This document shows, piece by piece, positions 6,060-6,942 of a stretch of 6,942 nt of DNA. The DNA is taken from NCBI GenBank assembly GCA_014380825.1, contig JACMJD010000220.1, positions 1 through 6,942 of the forward strand. The letters run 5' to 3'. Each line of letters opens with the position of its first letter. Within the stretch, counting starts at the first letter, position 1. The position numbers and the translations under genes are program-made. The notes under the pieces are model-generated. The model worked only from the letters and a program-made list of their open reading frames with translations, made no database searches and had not been told where the DNA came from. The DNA comes from Phycisphaerae bacterium. Its GTDB lineage: Bacteria > Planctomycetota > Phycisphaerae > Tepidisphaerales > Tepidisphaeraceae.

Positions 6060-6066
6060 CTCCCTC
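6060..6066 (-). promoter_or_regulatory. Strong ribosome binding site for the flagellin GTG start
   Basis: On the - strand the bases read GAGGGAG, 7 nt before the GTG at 6052. It is one of only two strong Shine-Dalgarno sequences in the window (the other precedes the exported protein), in line with high expression. It also argues against the in-frame TTG at 6070, which would place this site inside the coding region. Confidence 0.7.
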
Positions 6067-6387
6067 TCAATGAAGATCGACTTGGCCGTGCGGGTACCGG
6101 AGATTCGGAGCCCAGTAATGCAAGTGGGATGGGCTGAGTTCGCGCGGCAAAAGCGGCGCGATCATTACAGGCGGATCATTGTGGTGCGGCGCAGGGGGTC
6201 AGGCTGGGGGGGAAGTTTCTCAGATCCGACATCCGCGGAACACGCGTTGATTTGTTCCTGCGCCTTCCTTTCCAATCCCTGCTTGCGCAGCGAACGGCGA
6301 GCAAGCTCTCCGGCTACACTGCTTCATTTCCGTGTCGCAAAATCGAAGGATAACTTCGCAACTTTCCATACATGCCCTTCGCAATCC

Positions 6388-6403
6388 GGCTATCTTCGTA
6401 CCA
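6388..6403 (-). promoter_or_regulatory. Candidate sigma-54-type promoter facing the flagellin
   Basis: Read on the - strand the site is TGGTACG-AAGA-TAGC-C, compared with the consensus TGGCACG-N4-TTGCW. The key GG and GC are present with exactly 10 nt between them; there is one mismatch in the -24 box and one in the -12 box. Flagellar genes in many bacteria use sigma-54. Against it: the leader would be about 325 nt long, and such sites arise by chance. Confidence 0.22.
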
Positions 6404-6435
6404 GCGGAAATCAGGTAGCGGATGTCTTGTCCCGC

Positions 6436-6441
6436 GGAGGG
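6436..6441 (+). promoter_or_regulatory. Ribosome binding site of the exported-protein gene
   Basis: GGAGGG lies 4 nt before the ATG at 6446 and is a near-perfect Shine-Dalgarno match. It fixes the start of a gene that has no stop in the window. Confidence 0.75.
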
Positions 6442-6445
6442 TTAC

Positions 6446-6942
6446 ATGCAGATTGCGCGAAGTTCCCGTGCCCACGTTCTGGCCGTGCTAAGCGCCGCAG
6501 CCGTCGCCGCGGCGACGGCGAGCGTGGCGTCGGCGGACGTGTTCTTCGATTCCACCGGCCCGACCGAACATTTCAGCGATAGCTGGGCGGATATCGCCAG
6601 CGTCGAGGTCACCAATGACGCGACCAATATCACGTTCAAGATCAACCTCAACCCGTTGATGAACGACGGCGTTACCGCGAACAACATTCAGACGAACAAC
6701 TTCACCAAGTACGACATCGGAATCCACACCGGACCCGGCGGAAGCACGGCGCTGGCGGTCGATTACTCGCAGATTTTCGGCCTGAGCACCGGCATGAACT
6801 ACTGGGTCCGAAGCTGGGCGAACCAGGGCGTGAACCTCGGCGGATATCAGGCGTTCGCGTGGAACGGATCGAACTTCAACACGGCGAGCCCCGTCGCGAC
6901 CAGCTCGACGGTTCCAATTGATCCAACCGCCACCACGCTGAC
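6446..6942 (+). CDS. Exported protein with Sec signal peptide, cut by the window end
   Basis: The first 165 codons of an exported protein are present and the frame is open to the last base. The N-terminus is a classic Sec signal peptide: basic residues R5 and R8, a hydrophobic Ala/Val/Leu core at about 9-28, and a likely cleavage after VASA (A30|D31). The mature part is rich in Asp, Asn, Thr, Ser and Gly with alternating hydrophobic residues (for example VEVTNDATNITFKINLN at 52-68), as expected for a secreted beta-sandwich. The run 'D-I-x-S-V-E-V-T-N-D-A-T-N-I-x-F-x-I-x-L' recalls DOMON/CBM9-like or PEP-CTERM-anchored proteins, but this is only a resemblance, and the C-terminal end that would show a sorting signal lies outside. 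The start is supported by GGAGGG 4 nt upstream. It is divergent from the flagellin. Confidence 0.85.
   Translation, partial: MQIARSSRAHVLAVLSAAAVAAATASVASADVFFDSTGPTEHFSDSWADIASVEVTNDATNITFKINLNPLMNDGVTANNIQTNNFTKYDIGIHTGPGGSTALAVDYSQIFGLSTGMNYWVRSWANQGVNLGGYQAFAWNGSNFNTASPVATSSTVPIDPTATTL

Larger units (their letters stand above)
6053..6445. other. 393-bp divergent intergenic region (flagellin / exported protein)
   Basis: This is the only long non-coding stretch and must hold the promoters of both divergent genes. Both strands were scanned by eye. No good sigma-28 site (TAAA...GCCGATAA) was seen, and no convincing sigma-70 pair either. One sigma-54-like site faces the flagellin (6388-6403). 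Other structure is minor: a run of seven G (6206-6212), the octamer CTTCGCAA repeated at 6354-6361 and 6377-6384, and a small CGAAG-GATAA-CTTCG hairpin at 6344-6358. Open frames crossing this region lack family features. Confidence 0.6.

Noticed and set aside
6068..6070. TTG 6070 as the flagellin start
   Set aside because: It would place the strong GAGGGAG site inside the coding region; the GTG at 6052 has that site at ideal spacing.
6201..6212. G-quadruplex in the G-rich stretch
   Set aside because: Only two long G-runs are present, so four separate tracts cannot be made without splitting the seven-G run unfavourably.
6007..6582. A 191-codon + strand frame crossing the divergent intergenic region
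   Set aside because: It begins inside the flagellin, overlaps the well-supported exported-protein gene in another frame, and shows no family features or coherent hydrophobic pattern.

Overview
This is a GC-rich, gene-dense bacterial chromosomal segment. It carries seven recognisable genes and a short partial gene at each window edge (the first and last of eight genes are cut). The gene set combines a flagellin, a PfkB-family sugar kinase with a planctomycete-like look, an exported Ser/Thr/Asn-rich beta protein with a Sec signal peptide, and GC-rich dispersed palindromes of the CACGAAGG type. This fits a Planctomycetota-like free-living bacterium, possibly the Phycisphaerae side. That placement is an inference from style, because there is no rRNA or other marker gene in the window.

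Layout: (1) 1-507, + strand: 3' part of a histidine-phosphatase-superfamily gene. (2) 509-556: a perfect 23-bp inverted repeat filling the gap to a convergent gene. (3) 559-1554, - strand: CorA-type divalent metal transporter. (4) 1602-3697, + strand: a tightly coupled pair, a PaaI-like hotdog thioesterase followed after 2 nt by an M20 metallodipeptidase. (5) 3707-3781: a long imperfect palindrome made of CACCAAGR units. (6) 3805-5083, + strand: a small PIN-like (DUF5615-type) protein and, 4 nt later, a PfkB carbohydrate kinase. (7) 5084-5184: a third palindrome (CACGAAGR units) filling the gap to a convergent gene. (8) 5186-6052, - strand: a short flagellin with a Ser-rich amino terminus and an unusual carboxyl end. 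(9) 6053-6445: a 393-bp divergent intergenic region, with a candidate sigma-54-type site facing the flagellin. (10) 6446-6942, + strand: the start of an exported protein that runs off the window.

The genes look mostly like unrelated housekeeping functions (metal uptake, peptide turnover, acyl-CoA or other thioester hydrolysis, sugar or nucleoside phosphorylation) plus one motility gene. No defence system, prophage, insertion sequence, CRISPR array, tRNA or rRNA was seen. The most distinctive features are three structurally similar palindromes placed directly at gene 3' ends, a CorA with an 11-residue insertion bounded by a 5-bp direct repeat, the atypical flagellin, and a PIN-like protein that appears to lack the usual first acidic residue. 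I see no convincing new multi-gene system here.
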